NCBI GenBank assembly: GCA_031287565.1
Contig: JAITSS010000069.1
Span: 1 to 64,000 of the forward strand
DNA: 64,000 nucleotides
Direction: 5' to 3'
DNA from: Desulfobulbaceae bacterium
GTDB lineage: Bacteria; Desulfobacterota; Desulfobulbia; Desulfobulbales; Desulfocapsaceae
Shown one piece after another: positions 17,838 through 26,367 of the stretch (position 1 is its first letter; each line of letters starts with the position of its first letter). A program made the translations under genes and the position numbers. The notes under the pieces were generated by a model that was not told the origin of the DNA, did no database searches, and was given only the letters and a program-made list of their open reading frames with translations.

Positions 17838-19373
17838 ATGGACGGATACGAACAGCATAGTGGCCATATCGCCTGCGAAAACTTGCGTTTTTGTTATCCC
17901 GACGGCGCTTTAGCGATTGAGAAGGCGACGATAGCGATAAACCATCACGAGCGGGTGGCGCTGGTTGGCCGCAACGGCTCCGGCAAGAGCACCCTGATGC
18001 GCCTGTTGTCCGGGCTTTTACCGTGTCAGGATGGGGCGATTTTTTATCGCGGCGCAATCGTCGCGAAGAAGAATACGCCGACGCCGCTCGCCGGTATGGG
18101 CATCCTCTTTCAAGACCCAGATGACCATCTGTTTTGCAATACGGTGTTTGAGGATGTCGTTTTCGGTCTGTTCAATCAGGGAAAAAGCGCGGAAGAATGC
18201 CGAATTATCGCGATGCGCCAACTGACTGCCGTCGGTTTGGCCGACAAAGCCGATATGCCGCCGCATGTTCTCAGCCATGGCCAGAAGAAACGGGCGGCGC
18301 TGGCGGCGGTGTTGGCCATGGCGCCGGAACTTTTGCTTCTGGATGAGCCTGCCGCCGGGCTTGACCCGTCGCAGATCGAGGCAATCGCCGCGATTCTGGC
18401 TGAATACAGCGGCACTTTGATCGTCATCGACCACGATTTGCCCTTTCTGGCCCGGCTGTGCTGTCGCGCCGTGGTGCTGGCCGATGGTCGGATCCGGCAC
18501 GATATGGATATGGCCGAATTGATGCGTCATCCCCATAATTTGCGCGAGCACGGTCTCGATTTCACCTTTCGCCTTACCGCCGACCAGCCGCCGGAGCGCG
18601 ACAAACGCCATCGCCACTATCAACCGCGCCATGATCATAGTAATGGTTTGGCTCATCAGAACTGCCAAGTCGAAGTGCCGCCGATCATCGAATTGCAGCA
18701 TTTTTCCTACCACTATCCGGACGGAACAAGGGCGCTTTTTGACATCAATCTGGGGGTGCAAGCTGGGGAAAAAGTGGCGCTGATCGGTGAAAACGGCGCC
18801 GGTAAATCGACGCTTGCCGCCTGTCTGCTTGGATTGCGGCTGGGGAACGGCCAGTATTTTCATCATGGCCAGGAAGCGCGGCCGCAAAATCGCCGCGACT
18901 TGTGGCGGCGCGTCGGCATGGTTTTTCAGGACAACGCCGACCAGCTCTTTTGCCCGTCGTGCCGCGAGGAGGTAGCCTTCGGCCCTCGCTGGATGCGGCT
19001 TGCTCAGGATGAAATCAGCCGCCGCGTCGCCGTCGCGCTCGCCGCTGTCGGCCTGAGTGGTTATGAAGAGCGGGTGCCGCTGCATCTAAGCGGCGGGGAA
19101 CGTAAACGGCTGGCAATTGCTTCGGCGCTGGCGATGGAGCCGGAGCTTTTGATTCTCGACGAACCAACCGCCGGTCTCGACCCGGCCGGTCAGGAAATTC
19201 TGTTGCGCATCCTGGAAAATATTCGCGCCGCTTTCCTGCTCATCACCCACGATCTGTTTTTCGCCCGACGCCTGTGCTCCCGCGCCGTGCTGCTACACCA
19301 CGGCGAAATTATCCGCGACGACACCAGCGCCGATTTTTTCAACAAAATCGATAACAGTTACATTTTAAGTTAG
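17838..19373 (+). CDS. cbiO: Double ATP-binding subunit of Ni/Co ECF transporter (fused CbiO-CbiO)
   Basis: 511 residues, about twice the length of a single CbiO, with two complete ABC ATPase domains. Domain 1 has Walker A GRNGSGKST at 44-52 and Walker B LLLLDEPAAGLD near 166-177; its signature is LSHGQ instead of LSGGQ. Domain 2 has Walker A ENGAGKST near 317-324, a canonical LSGGE and LLILDEPTAGLD near 436. A His-rich linker (RHRHYQPRHDHSNGLAHQN, about 256-274) lies between them. A fused pair takes the place of the usual homodimer or EcfA1/A2 heterodimer. It is the last gene of the operon. The His-rich linker might bind the transported metal; that is inference. Confidence 0.9.
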   Translation: MDGYEQHSGHIACENLRFCYPDGALAIEKATIAINHHERVALVGRNGSGKSTLMRLLSGLLPCQDGAIFYRGAIVAKKNTPTPLAGMGILFQDPDDHLFCNTVFEDVVFGLFNQGKSAEECRIIAMRQLTAVGLADKADMPPHVLSHGQKKRAALAAVLAMAPELLLLDEPAAGLDPSQIEAIAAILAEYSGTLIVIDHDLPFLARLCCRAVVLADGRIRHDMDMAELMRHPHNLREHGLDFTFRLTADQPPERDKRHRHYQPRHDHSNGLAHQNCQVEVPPIIELQHFSYHYPDGTRALFDINLGVQAGEKVALIGENGAGKSTLAACLLGLRLGNGQYFHHGQEARPQNRRDLWRRVGMVFQDNADQLFCPSCREEVAFGPRWMRLAQDEISRRVAVALAAVGLSGYEERVPLHLSGGERKRLAIASALAMEPELLILDEPTAGLDPAGQEILLRILENIRAAFLLITHDLFFARRLCSRAVLLHHGEIIRDDTSADFFNKIDNSYILS

Positions 19374-19437
19374 GAAAATGCTGATTGAATCCGTTCGCTC
19401 ACCAGGCGCGGTGGAAGCGTCAATCCACGTTTCGCCA

Positions 19438-19472
19438 AAAAAAATCCCTGGCCAGTTATGGGCCAGGGATTT
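19438..19472 (-). terminator. Rho-independent terminator of the minus-strand lipoprotein gene
   Basis: A perfect 10-bp stem (19444-19453 with 19461-19470, ATCCCTGGCC/GGCCAGGGAT) has a 7-base loop. Read on the minus strand it is followed by eight U residues (19437-19444). It lies 46 bases after the stop of the lipoprotein gene and also ends the region after cbiO. Confidence 0.85.
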
Positions 19473-19515
19473 GTCGGTTTTCAGGACGTCGGTTTTCAGG
19501 ACAATTGGTACGATT

Positions 19516-20007
19516 TCAGCGAATCGGCTCGCCGAAAGGATTGGTGCGGGTGCCGGTGGCCAGATCGCTGGTGACGTACAAGGTGGCGTAGGTGCTGCTG
19601 AAAAAGCCGCCGTCTTCCAGGGCGATCAGACAGGTGCGGGCCGGTTTGGTAAAGGCCAGGATGATTTTGTCGGCGTATTGGGTGTCGCCGACCATTTTCC
19701 ATTTGTTATTGGCCATGCTACTCAAAAGAAAATCGCGCAGTGAATTGATTTCGACGCGACCGGCGTATTTGGCAATGCCGCCTTGAAATGAGCTGGTGTT
19801 GACGGTGATGCTTTCGGCAGTGTCCCATTTCATTTCCACCGGCATTTCAATATCTTTGAAATTGGCGGCCATCGCGCCGACGGTGGCGGGAGTGGCCAGG
19901 CCATCGTCCGTTGTTTGCGCGCTTTTCGACGAACAGCCGACGGTGGCGAGAAGTGCGCAGGCCACAGCGGCCATGACCAATTTTTTACTGAATTCGGCTA
20001 TTGCCAT
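19516..20007 (-). CDS. Predicted small lipoprotein of unknown function
   Basis: 163 residues. The N-terminus has a charged start, a hydrophobic stretch (9-24) and a lipobox-like TVGC with Cys25, so the mature protein is probably a lipid-anchored periplasmic or outer-membrane protein. The rest is a soluble domain with no family I can name; it contains KDIEMPVEMKWD near 50-61, EINSLRDFLLSSMANNKWKM and a late TLYVTSD. It stands alone with its own terminator, divergent from the S4-domain gene. The -3 residue of the lipobox is Thr instead of the usual Leu, so lipidation is likely but not certain. Confidence 0.65.
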   Translation of the reverse strand: MAIAEFSKKLVMAAVACALLATVGCSSKSAQTTDDGLATPATVGAMAANFKDIEMPVEMKWDTAESITVNTSSFQGGIAKYAGRVEINSLRDFLLSSMANNKWKMVGDTQYADKIILAFTKPARTCLIALEDGGFFSSTYATLYVTSDLATGTRTNPFGEPIR

Positions 20008-20204
20008 TGTCTTTACCTCCAGCGGTTGTGTAAAGGATGCGCCGTCATTTGCGCATGATTTGGTGGACGCGACGGCTTGCGCCGTAATTCGATAACTGAA
20101 TACTAATAGAATACTTTTCGGGCGCTGTCGAGGGAAAACCGGCGCATAATCAGTGGCCGACCCGTGTACGTTTCGGCGACATCAATGATAAATCGGAGAA
20201 AAAC

Positions 20205-20453
20205 ATGAACAATGCTAGGATTCGCCAGATCGACATCGCCAGATTCCCAATTTCACTGGGGCAATTTCTCAAACTGGTCGGCCTGGTCGATTGCGGCGCG
20301 GCGGCCAAAGAATGGCTGGCGCAAGGGAAAGTTTTGGTCAACGGCGAAATCGTCCATGAACGCGGCAGAAAATTGCGGGTCGGCGACCAGGTGGCGGCGG
20401 GCGAAACGCGGTTCGTGTTGCAAGAAAACGAGGGGGACATAAAGAAAGGTTGA
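20205..20453 (+). CDS. Small S4-domain RNA-binding protein (YbcJ/RlbA type)
   Basis: 82 residues, almost entirely one S4 RNA-binding domain: SLGQFLKLVGLVDCGAAAKE, then QGKVLVNGEIVHERGRKL and VGDQV. The length and the early ISLGQFLK fit the YbcJ/YaaA-like group of free-standing S4 proteins. They are predicted to bind structured RNA such as rRNA, but their exact role is poorly known. A CGGAG ribosome site precedes the ATG. It is a single gene, convergent with thiE and divergent from the lipoprotein gene. Confidence 0.85.
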   Translation: MNNARIRQIDIARFPISLGQFLKLVGLVDCGAAAKEWLAQGKVLVNGEIVHERGRKLRVGDQVAAGETRFVLQENEGDIKKG

Positions 20454-20470
20454 TTATTTCTGTTCAGATT

Positions 20471-20493
20471 GTAGGGGCGCGGCCTGCCCTTAC
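20471..20493. repeat. Degenerate member of the GTAGGG palindrome family
   Basis: An imperfect palindrome beginning GTAGGGGCGCGGC and ending GCCCTTAC in the gap between the S4 gene and thiE. It is related to the perfect copies at 13932 and 14225. Confidence 0.5.
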
Positions 20494-20569
20494 CTCCGCG
20501 CATGGTGAGTGAACGGAATCAATCAGCATTGCCATAAGCGACTGTCGCATTTGAGGTTTTTCCGTGACT

Positions 20570-21208
20570 TCAGAAAACGTCAGTCATGCGTCGCAAACGC
20601 AGCGCCGTCTCGGCTATATCTTTGGCGCCGACTATTTCCGTGACCAGGCAGACGGTTTTTGCGCCATGGGCCAGAACCTGTCCGATATTATTCTCCTTTA
20701 TGCCGCCGATGGCGACGAAGGGCAATGGCGAATTTTTAACCACATAATCAAGATAGGCAAAGCCCACCGGAGCGCAGACGTCGCTTTTGGTTCGCGTGGC
20801 GAAAATCGGGCCGACGCCGATATAGTCGGCGCCGGATTTCCTGGCCGCAAGTTCTTGTTCTGGCCCATGTGTCGATAGACCTATTATTTTATCAGGCCCG
20901 ATGAGTTTTCGCACTTTGTCGGGCGGGAAATCGTCCTGCCCGACGTGCACGCCGTCGGCGTCAACCAGCATGGCTAAATCCGGATAATCGTTGACAATGA
21001 ATAGCGCCCCGGCCTCGCGGGTCAGGGCGCGAATGGCCAGGCATTCGTCCAGCATAGCGGCGAATGTTTTGTCAGGTCTTTTTTCACGGTATTGAATGAT
21101 GCGGATGCCGCCCGCCAGCATGGCCCGCGCCACTTCCCGATTGTCGCGTCCACAGGAGAATTTTTCCGCCGTGATGCCGTAGATGCCGACGGGCAGTGTC
21201 GGTTTCAT
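20570..21208 (-). CDS. thiE: Thiamine-phosphate synthase
   Basis: 212 residues, usual for ThiE, a cytoplasmic TIM barrel that joins HMP pyrophosphate and thiazole phosphate to make thiamine phosphate. Visible motifs are QYREK (about 39-43), a pyrophosphate-binding FIVNDYPDLAM (about 69-79), DGVHVGQDD (about 84-92), IGLSTHGPEQ, DYIGVGPIFATRTKSD (about 128-143) and the phosphate-binding VAIGGI (about 164-169). TenI is the alternative, but the active-site pattern is complete for ThiE. Its start overlaps the stop of the flavoprotein gene by four bases, so the two are co-translated. No TPP riboswitch was seen nearby. Confidence 0.92.
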   Translation of the reverse strand: MKPTLPVGIYGITAEKFSCGRDNREVARAMLAGGIRIIQYREKRPDKTFAAMLDECLAIRALTREAGALFIVNDYPDLAMLVDADGVHVGQDDFPPDKVRKLIGPDKIIGLSTHGPEQELAARKSGADYIGVGPIFATRTKSDVCAPVGFAYLDYVVKNSPLPFVAIGGIKENNIGQVLAHGAKTVCLVTEIVGAKDIAETALRLRRMTDVF

Positions 21209-21744
21209 ATGGTTTCGCCCAGTTTCCTGGCTTCCGACAGCTCAGGACGACCATCAATTTCACCGGGTTCATGGAGATTGGGCGCGACAACAATGCCCGC
21301 CTCCCGCCATTTTTGATACGAACCAATGGCGCGGAACATGAAAATTACCGATTCAACCACCCTCGTCGTAGGCGCGCCGCAGGTCAAAAGAAGCGCCGAC
21401 TCACGGATAGGCATCCCCGCCTTTGTCATGGCATACAGCCGATCAATCGCGGCCTTTAGTTGTGCGGAAACGGCGAAAAAATAGATCGGCGAGGCGAACA
21501 CTATGGCGTCGGCTTTGCTGACAGCGGCGAGGATATCCGCCATATCATCCTTTTGGGCGCAGACGCCGGGGTGTTTGAAGCAGGCGTTACAGCTTAGGCA
21601 TGGGGCGATTTTCATGTCGGCGACCCGGAATACGCGCGCCTTTTTCCCGGCGGCGTTCGCCCCTTCGACAAAGGCCGCGACCAAACGGTCGGTGTTGCCA
21701 TTTTTACGTGGTGAACCGGAAAGTAAAACGATGTTGTTGGCCAT
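21205..21744 (-). CDS. NADPH-dependent FMN reductase / iron-sulfur flavoprotein family
   Basis: 179 residues with a flavodoxin fold. The N-terminal LLSGSPRKNGNTDRL (7-21) is the FMN phosphate loop of this family, and ASPIYFFAVSAQLKAAIDR (about 84-102) is the second FMN-contact segment. A CLSCNACFKHPGVC cluster at about 49-62 matches the compact cysteine motif of iron-sulfur flavoproteins that can hold a 4Fe-4S cluster, so the protein is probably a redox enzyme in anaerobic metabolism; its partner is unknown. It is upstream of and overlapping thiE. A link to thiamine synthesis is suggested only by the gene order. Confidence 0.82.
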   Translation of the reverse strand: MANNIVLLSGSPRKNGNTDRLVAAFVEGANAAGKKARVFRVADMKIAPCLSCNACFKHPGVCAQKDDMADILAAVSKADAIVFASPIYFFAVSAQLKAAIDRLYAMTKAGMPIRESALLLTCGAPTTRVVESVIFMFRAIGSYQKWREAGIVVAPNLHEPGEIDGRPELSEARKLGETI

Positions 21745-22095
21745 GGTCGATTCTCCTTGTGATAGTTATCGACCCGCGCTGTTGGTGTTTTTTCTTGCTC
21801 TTTTTTCGGGCGACGCGCGGGCGGGGAATGTGAAGTATTAGCACGAATTCCCAAAAAATTCCGCCGATTTCCGCAAAAAGACGGGTCGCGGCCCGACCGG
21901 GGCGTTGAGGTAAAGAAAAGGTAAATACTGGCAAAATGAGGGTGGAAAAATTTTGACTTTTCCGATTTTTATTGGCGATAATCAAAAGAGTCTGTTGCCT
22001 TAGGCGGTGGAATTTCGTCAAACCGAAACCAATACTCCGGAAAGCAGGAATAAGTTCCGCCGGTTTTCCGGATCGCGCACCCGTGATTGCCACAT
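21745..22095. other. Divergent promoter region between flavoprotein and pilus ABC operon
   Basis: About 350 bases without a gene. It holds the ribosome site of the flavoprotein on the left and a likely promoter for the rightward operon at 21953-21982, leaving a leader of roughly 105 bases. No structured RNA is evident. Confidence 0.5.
21953..21982 (+). promoter_or_regulatory. Sigma-70 type promoter for the ABC/pilin operon
   Basis: TTGACT at 21953-21958 and GATAAT at 21977-21982 are separated by 18 bases, and the region is A/T-rich. It is about 110 bases before the ATPase gene. Confidence 0.5.
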
Positions 22096-22851
22096 ATGAT
22101 TGCATTCGAGAATGTCAGTAAGCAGTACAACAAAGAATTGTTTCAGAAGGTTGCGCCCGCCTTGGTCGGCCTGTCCTTTTCTTTGAGCTACGGCAAAACT
22201 CTGGGACTGATTGGCGCGAACGGCGCCGGTAAATCAACCTCGATTCGTCTGCTGATGGATTTTATCCGCCCCGATTCCGGCCAAATCACGCTTTTCGGAC
22301 GCCCGGCTGGTGATTTGGCCAGCCGCCATTTGATCGGTTATCTCCCGGAAACGGCAAGTTTTCCGGCCAACCTGAATATCCTCGACATGATTCGCTTCAC
22401 CGCCGCCACCTGCGGCATGAGCGCCAAAGACCGCAAAGAGCGCGGCGAAACGCTCCTGCGCGATCTCAATCTCTGGGAAGCCAGGAAAAAGCCCTTGCGC
22501 AACTATTCCAAAGGAATGCAGCAGCGGGCCAATTTTGTCCTGGCCCTTCTGAACGACCCGCGCCTTCTCATCCTTGACGAGCCGATGAGCGGCCTTGACC
22601 CTCTGGGGCGCAACCAGATTATCACCCTGATTCAAAACCTTAAAGGGCAGGGCAAGACCATTTTGTTCTGCTCGCATATTTTAAGCGATGTTGACCGTCT
22701 GGTTGACGAACTCTTGGTGCTGCATCAAGGACGTTGCCTGTTCCACGGCGCGCCGGAGACCTTTCTTCAGGCCGAAGGCCAGGAAAATGTCGAGGCTGCC
22801 TATCTCTCTCTGATTGCTAAAGAAAGCGCGAAGGAACATCATGCTGTCTAA
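22096..22851 (+). CDS. ABC transporter ATP-binding protein, PilH-like
   Basis: 251 residues, one ABC ATPase: Walker A GANGAGKS (about 41-48), a Q-loop region near LIGYLPETASFP, a signature read as NYSKGMQQR, and Walker B LLILDEPMSGLDPLG (about 157-171). It belongs to the ABC-2 exporter class. It overlaps the permease gene by 11 bases and the set continues into a TPR-like protein and a type IV pilin. This order resembles pilH-pilI-pilG of Myxococcus xanthus, an ABC system needed for type IV pilus assembly. I chose ATG 22096 over an in-frame TTG nine bases upstream. ATPase is certain; the pilus role is inference. Confidence 0.85.
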   Translation: MIAFENVSKQYNKELFQKVAPALVGLSFSLSYGKTLGLIGANGAGKSTSIRLLMDFIRPDSGQITLFGRPAGDLASRHLIGYLPETASFPANLNILDMIRFTAATCGMSAKDRKERGETLLRDLNLWEARKKPLRNYSKGMQQRANFVLALLNDPRLLILDEPMSGLDPLGRNQIITLIQNLKGQGKTILFCSHILSDVDRLVDELLVLHQGRCLFHGAPETFLQAEGQENVEAAYLSLIAKESAKEHHAV

Positions 22852-23644
22852 GATTTGGAGTCTTGCCCTGTTGGTGATTCTCGACGGCCTGCGCCGCCAC
22901 GCCTTGATCGGTCTTCTGCTCTTGGCTTTGCTGCTCGAAGCCGCCGGTCTGTTCTTCTTCCAATTCATTCCGCGCGATATTGGCCGGGCTTCGGCTGATT
23001 TCATTCTGTCAATCGGTTGGCTGACGGGTTTTTTGTTTTTGTTCTTCCACGCCGTCCAGGTCATGGCTTGGGATGAAGAGCGCCGCACCATCCACACCCT
23101 GTTGGCACGGCCCATTTCGCGTGGCCAATATGTGTTGGGCATCTATCTGGCCCTGGCCCTTTTGATTTTAGCCTTGAATATCATTTTGGCGGGCATTGGC
23201 TACGGCATTTTAGAAATGATTCAAGGCTCGGTGAAACCGATCTATTTCACCAATCTGTCGCTTGGGCATTACGCCTTGGCTTGGTTGGGATTGTACTTCA
23301 TGGAATTGGTGATTCTGTCGGTGATCCTGTTCTTTTCCGGCCTGGTGCGCGGCGGTTTTCCAGTGCTGCTTTTGTCAGTGAGCTACTACTTCATCTGCGT
23401 CGGCCTGCCGGTGGTGCGCGAGGCGGTGAAACGAGACGGCGACGCGGCCATGTCCCGGTTTCTGAAGGGCATGACGGCGGTCTTCCCCGATTTTTCCCGC
23501 TTTGACTTCAAATCCCTTATCACCACGCCGTTGCAGCAACCGTTTTCCCACTATTTTGGTAGCGATTGTTTGCTGGTTGCCGCCTATGTCGCGGTGACGC
23601 TCATGATCACCGCCGTCATCTACCAAAAGCGCGACCTGCAATGA
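22841..23644 (+). CDS. ABC-2 type transporter permease, PilI-like
   Basis: 267 residues with six predicted membrane segments; early ones lie around 18-38 and 48-75. WDEERRTIHTLLARPISRGQYVLG (about 79-102) is the cytoplasmic coupling segment typical of ABC-2 permeases. It pairs with the ATPase just upstream, whose last 11 bases it overlaps, and the next gene starts inside its stop (ATGA). The substrate cannot be read from sequence; by analogy with the Myxococcus pilHI system it may support pilus assembly and not act as a general exporter. Confidence 0.82.
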   Translation: MLSKIWSLALLVILDGLRRHALIGLLLLALLLEAAGLFFFQFIPRDIGRASADFILSIGWLTGFLFLFFHAVQVMAWDEERRTIHTLLARPISRGQYVLGIYLALALLILALNIILAGIGYGILEMIQGSVKPIYFTNLSLGHYALAWLGLYFMELVILSVILFFSGLVRGGFPVLLLSVSYYFICVGLPVVREAVKRDGDAAMSRFLKGMTAVFPDFSRFDFKSLITTPLQQPFSHYFGSDCLLVAAYVAVTLMITAVIYQKRDLQ

Positions 23645-24516
23645 AGACGAAAAGACTGTTCATCTTCGCGCCGGTTTTGCTTCTGCTCTATGCCGGATTA
23701 TTTATAGGTCAGGATCGACTGTTCGCCGGGCGTGAACAGACCCTGGGTTTCGCGCCGCCGGAGCCATTTATGCGCGCCTGCGTTGGCTATTGGCGGCAAC
23801 TGGCCGCGGAAACGATTTTCGTCAAAACCGCCGTGTTTCTGGGCGGCGTTAAACCCGGTAGCGACAAGATGGCTTACGCCCCGGCCCTGGCCAATAATTA
23901 TCGGCAGATTACCCTGTTGTATCCGGAATTCCGCGACCCGTATTTTTTCACCCAGGGCTATCTTCCTTATATCAATCAGGATGCGGCCAGAGCGGCCAAC
24001 GAAATTCTGGCGACCGGCCTGACCGCCTATCCGGATAGCTACGAGTTACGGTTGTTTCGCGGCTTTAATTTTCTGAACAATCTCAACGAGCCGCTCAAGG
24101 CCGCCGAAGTTTTTCAGGAAGCGAGTAAACGCCCGGAAGCGCCGCCGATTTTTGCCTATTTGGCGGCGCTGTTTTCCGCTGACGGCGGTGATTTGCAGGC
24201 GGCGCTGATTACGCTACGCGCCTTACATCAAGCGGAGAACGACCCGCTGGTTACAGAACGCTACGAGAAAGAAATCGGCCTGATGGAAAGGGCTATCGGC
24301 CTGTTTGAAGCTGCCAAACGCTATCAGGCCGAGCATGGCGAATTTCCCGATATTCCTGAACGGTTGATTCCGGCATACGTCACCGAAATTCCGGAATTCA
24401 TGCCCAATTTTGAACTGGTCTGGCAGCCGCCGCAGGTGCGATTAAAGCGCCCGGACCCGGCTAAGCTCCAGCGTTACAAAGAGCGGCATGAAAAGAAAGG
24501 CATTCCTTTTTTGTGA
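23641..24516 (+). CDS. Membrane-anchored TPR-like protein, PilG-like
   Basis: 291 residues. One N-terminal membrane helix (about 5-22) is followed by a periplasmic helical domain. ALANNYRQITLLYPEFRDPYFFTQGYL and PDSYELRLFRGFNFLNNLNEPLKAAEVFQEASKR have the spacing of tetratricopeptide repeats. The C-terminal part (about 220-290) has a YQAEHGEFPDIPERL stretch like those in type II secretion and pilus-associated proteins. Start and stop overlap both neighbours by four bases. Its position between an ABC-2 permease and a pilin gene matches PilG, the third member of the Myxococcus pilus ABC set. Similarity is by architecture, not confirmed by alignment. Confidence 0.7.
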   Translation: MKTKRLFIFAPVLLLLYAGLFIGQDRLFAGREQTLGFAPPEPFMRACVGYWRQLAAETIFVKTAVFLGGVKPGSDKMAYAPALANNYRQITLLYPEFRDPYFFTQGYLPYINQDAARAANEILATGLTAYPDSYELRLFRGFNFLNNLNEPLKAAEVFQEASKRPEAPPIFAYLAALFSADGGDLQAALITLRALHQAENDPLVTERYEKEIGLMERAIGLFEAAKRYQAEHGEFPDIPERLIPAYVTEIPEFMPNFELVWQPPQVRLKRPDPAKLQRYKERHEKKGIPFL

Positions 24517-24590
24517 CGATGGATGCGCGGCAAAAACGTAAACAGTGTGCGAGGAAATATGTCCCACCCCAAGACCGGTTTTTTTATCCC

Positions 24591-25199
24591 ATGGCTTCTG
24601 TGAAATTGTCGCGCACATTGCGGGCCGCTGGCTTTACTCTCGTTGAGCTTTTGACTGTCTGCACGGTGATAGGCATTTTGGCGGCCATTGCCATTCCGCA
24701 GTTTCAGGGCTACCGGGCGAGAACCATGGACGCTATGGCGCTGAGTGACATAAAAAACCTGTTTAACTTACAGGAAGGCTTGTTCGCGTCGGCAAAAAGT
24801 TATGGCATGACGCAGCAGACCCCCGGCGGGTTTACAGTTTTTTGCCCAACCAACCCCAACAAAATATATGTCGTCGGCGCTGTCGGTGGCGGCCTGACCT
24901 GTTGCCCTCCTTTTGTGAATACTCCTGCGGGCGAGCCTGTCGGCGTCTCGAACGGCGTGGTTATCGCCGCCAAACTTGGCGCGAATGGCGATTATATTTC
25001 TGTCGCCAAGCATGGCGGCGGCACTGTCTGCTTTGCCATGGACAGCAACGCGGCGCTCATTTACCGCAATGAAGATCAGGCGAAATTCGCCCCTGGCAAA
25101 AGCATAGGGCTTGCCCCAGCGGAAGATGTCCTGGCCGGATTCACCACCAACGACGCAAACGATAACATCCAGGGCCAATCCGGCTGGTCGCCGCAATAA
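24591..25199 (+). CDS. Type IV pilin / pseudopilin
   Basis: 202 residues from this start. A 14-residue leader ends in Gly and is followed by FTLVELLTVCTVIGILAAIAIPQF, with the Glu5 needed for prepilin processing and assembly, then YRARTMDAMALSDIKNL as in major pilins. The globular domain has paired cysteines: TCCPP near 104-108, FCP near 85 and VCF near 147. It is the last gene of the ABC/TPR operon. The frame is open back to GTG 24513 and ATG 24519, overlapping the previous stop; those starts would add 24-26 residues before a normal leader and lack a well-placed ribosome site. No pilB, pilC or pilD is in the window. Confidence 0.85.
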   Translation: MASVKLSRTLRAAGFTLVELLTVCTVIGILAAIAIPQFQGYRARTMDAMALSDIKNLFNLQEGLFASAKSYGMTQQTPGGFTVFCPTNPNKIYVVGAVGGGLTCCPPFVNTPAGEPVGVSNGVVIAAKLGANGDYISVAKHGGGTVCFAMDSNAALIYRNEDQAKFAPGKSIGLAPAEDVLAGFTTNDANDNIQGQSGWSPQ

Positions 25200-25226
25200 C
25201 CGAATAAAGCGGTCGGGATGGGATTG

Positions 25227-26174
25227 TTATTTTCCCATATCGGCGCGCAGAAAACGAATCAGCGACTTTTCGCGGGCGCTACGCCGCTCTTCAATTCGTT
25301 CCGGCGACCAGCTATAGAGTCCTTGGCCGCTTTTCAGGCCCAGCTCGCCTGCCGCGATCAGTTTTTTCACAAAATCCGGGGCCTCACCCGCCGCGCTCAG
25401 TTCCTTGCCCAAGCCGTCCAAGAGCGAACCAAGAATATCCCAACCACCCATGTCGGCGCTTTCCAGCGGCCCGGTTTCTGAATAACGTCGTCCCAGGCTC
25501 AAAACCACCGCCGCATCGACGGTCTCCGGGCTGGCCCAACCGCAGGCGACGATATGGGCGGCCTCGCGCAAGACGGCGGTCTGAATGCGGTTGATAAGAA
25601 AACCCGGCACGAATTTTTCAAGAATAATCGGTCGGTTGCCTATACTCTCCACCCAATCTACCGCCGCCTGGCACACCGATGCCAAGGTATGCGCGGACGG
25701 GCAGATTTCCACGGTCGGCATCAGATAGGGCGGGGTGAAAAAATGCACGGCCAGAAAACGTTGCGGGCGTTTCAGCGCGGCGGCGATGGCGTTTATATCC
25801 AGACCGGAGGTGTCGGTGGCAAAAATGGTATCTTCACGACACACGGCTTCCACCCGCGCGAAGACCTGCCGCTTCACATCCAGGTTTTCGGCCACCGATT
25901 CCATCACCAGGTCGGCGTCCGCCGCCGCTTCTTCCAGGTTGGTGACGCCCTTGATGCGCGTAAGAATGGTTTCGCCCGCGCCCGCCGCCAGCAAAGCGTT
26001 TGCTTCATAGAGGGCGGCGGCCCGCGCAATGCTTGCCAAGCCGCGCTCGATACTTTCGGGCGAGCGACCGAAAAGACGCGCTTCATAACCGGCTTTGGCG
26101 GCGAGAAAGGCGACACCGTGGCCCATGACGCCAGTTCCCAGACAGGCAATTGTATGAATTGTTTTCTGCTCCAT
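25227..26174 (-). CDS. 3-hydroxyacyl-CoA dehydrogenase family protein
   Basis: 315 residues. The Rossmann NAD-binding loop is GTGVMGHG (14-21). The dyad region reads AVHFFTPPYLMPTVEICPS (about 140-158): the His and Glu are kept, but the Asn of the usual FNP is Thr. FVPGFLINRIQTAVLREA (about 186-203) and a C-terminal GLKSGQGLYSW (about 277-287) are family hallmarks. Members oxidise L-3-hydroxyacyl-CoA with NAD, and the PPYLMP pattern also recalls lambda-crystallin/gulonate dehydrogenase-like members. The gene stands alone, convergent with the pilin gene and divergent from the biotin-related pair. The exact substrate is unknown. Confidence 0.85.
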   Translation of the reverse strand: MEQKTIHTIACLGTGVMGHGVAFLAAKAGYEARLFGRSPESIERGLASIARAAALYEANALLAAGAGETILTRIKGVTNLEEAAADADLVMESVAENLDVKRQVFARVEAVCREDTIFATDTSGLDINAIAAALKRPQRFLAVHFFTPPYLMPTVEICPSAHTLASVCQAAVDWVESIGNRPIILEKFVPGFLINRIQTAVLREAAHIVACGWASPETVDAAVVLSLGRRYSETGPLESADMGGWDILGSLLDGLGKELSAAGEAPDFVKKLIAAGELGLKSGQGLYSWSPERIEERRSAREKSLIRFLRADMGK

Positions 26175-26274
26175 GTCGGCTCCCGCGCTGTTTTTTTAAG
26201 GACATGATTTGTGATTTTCCTAGAATTACCGCGCCCTTGTCAAGAAACAATTGGCCCGGCGTCCGGCAAATTTC

Positions 26275-26303
26275 TTGCCTTGTCGCGGCGCTGTCGGTAT
26301 AAA
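26275..26303 (+). promoter_or_regulatory. Sigma-70 type promoter for the lipoyl-like/BirA-like pair
   Basis: TTGCCT at 26275-26280 and TATAAA at 26298-26303 are separated by 17 bases, about 65 bases before the ATG at 26368. Confidence 0.5.
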
Positions 26304-26367
26304 TTCCGCCCCTTGCCGCCGCCTGGAACACGGGGCAGTCGCAGGCCACGTCATCAAAGAGAAAAAC

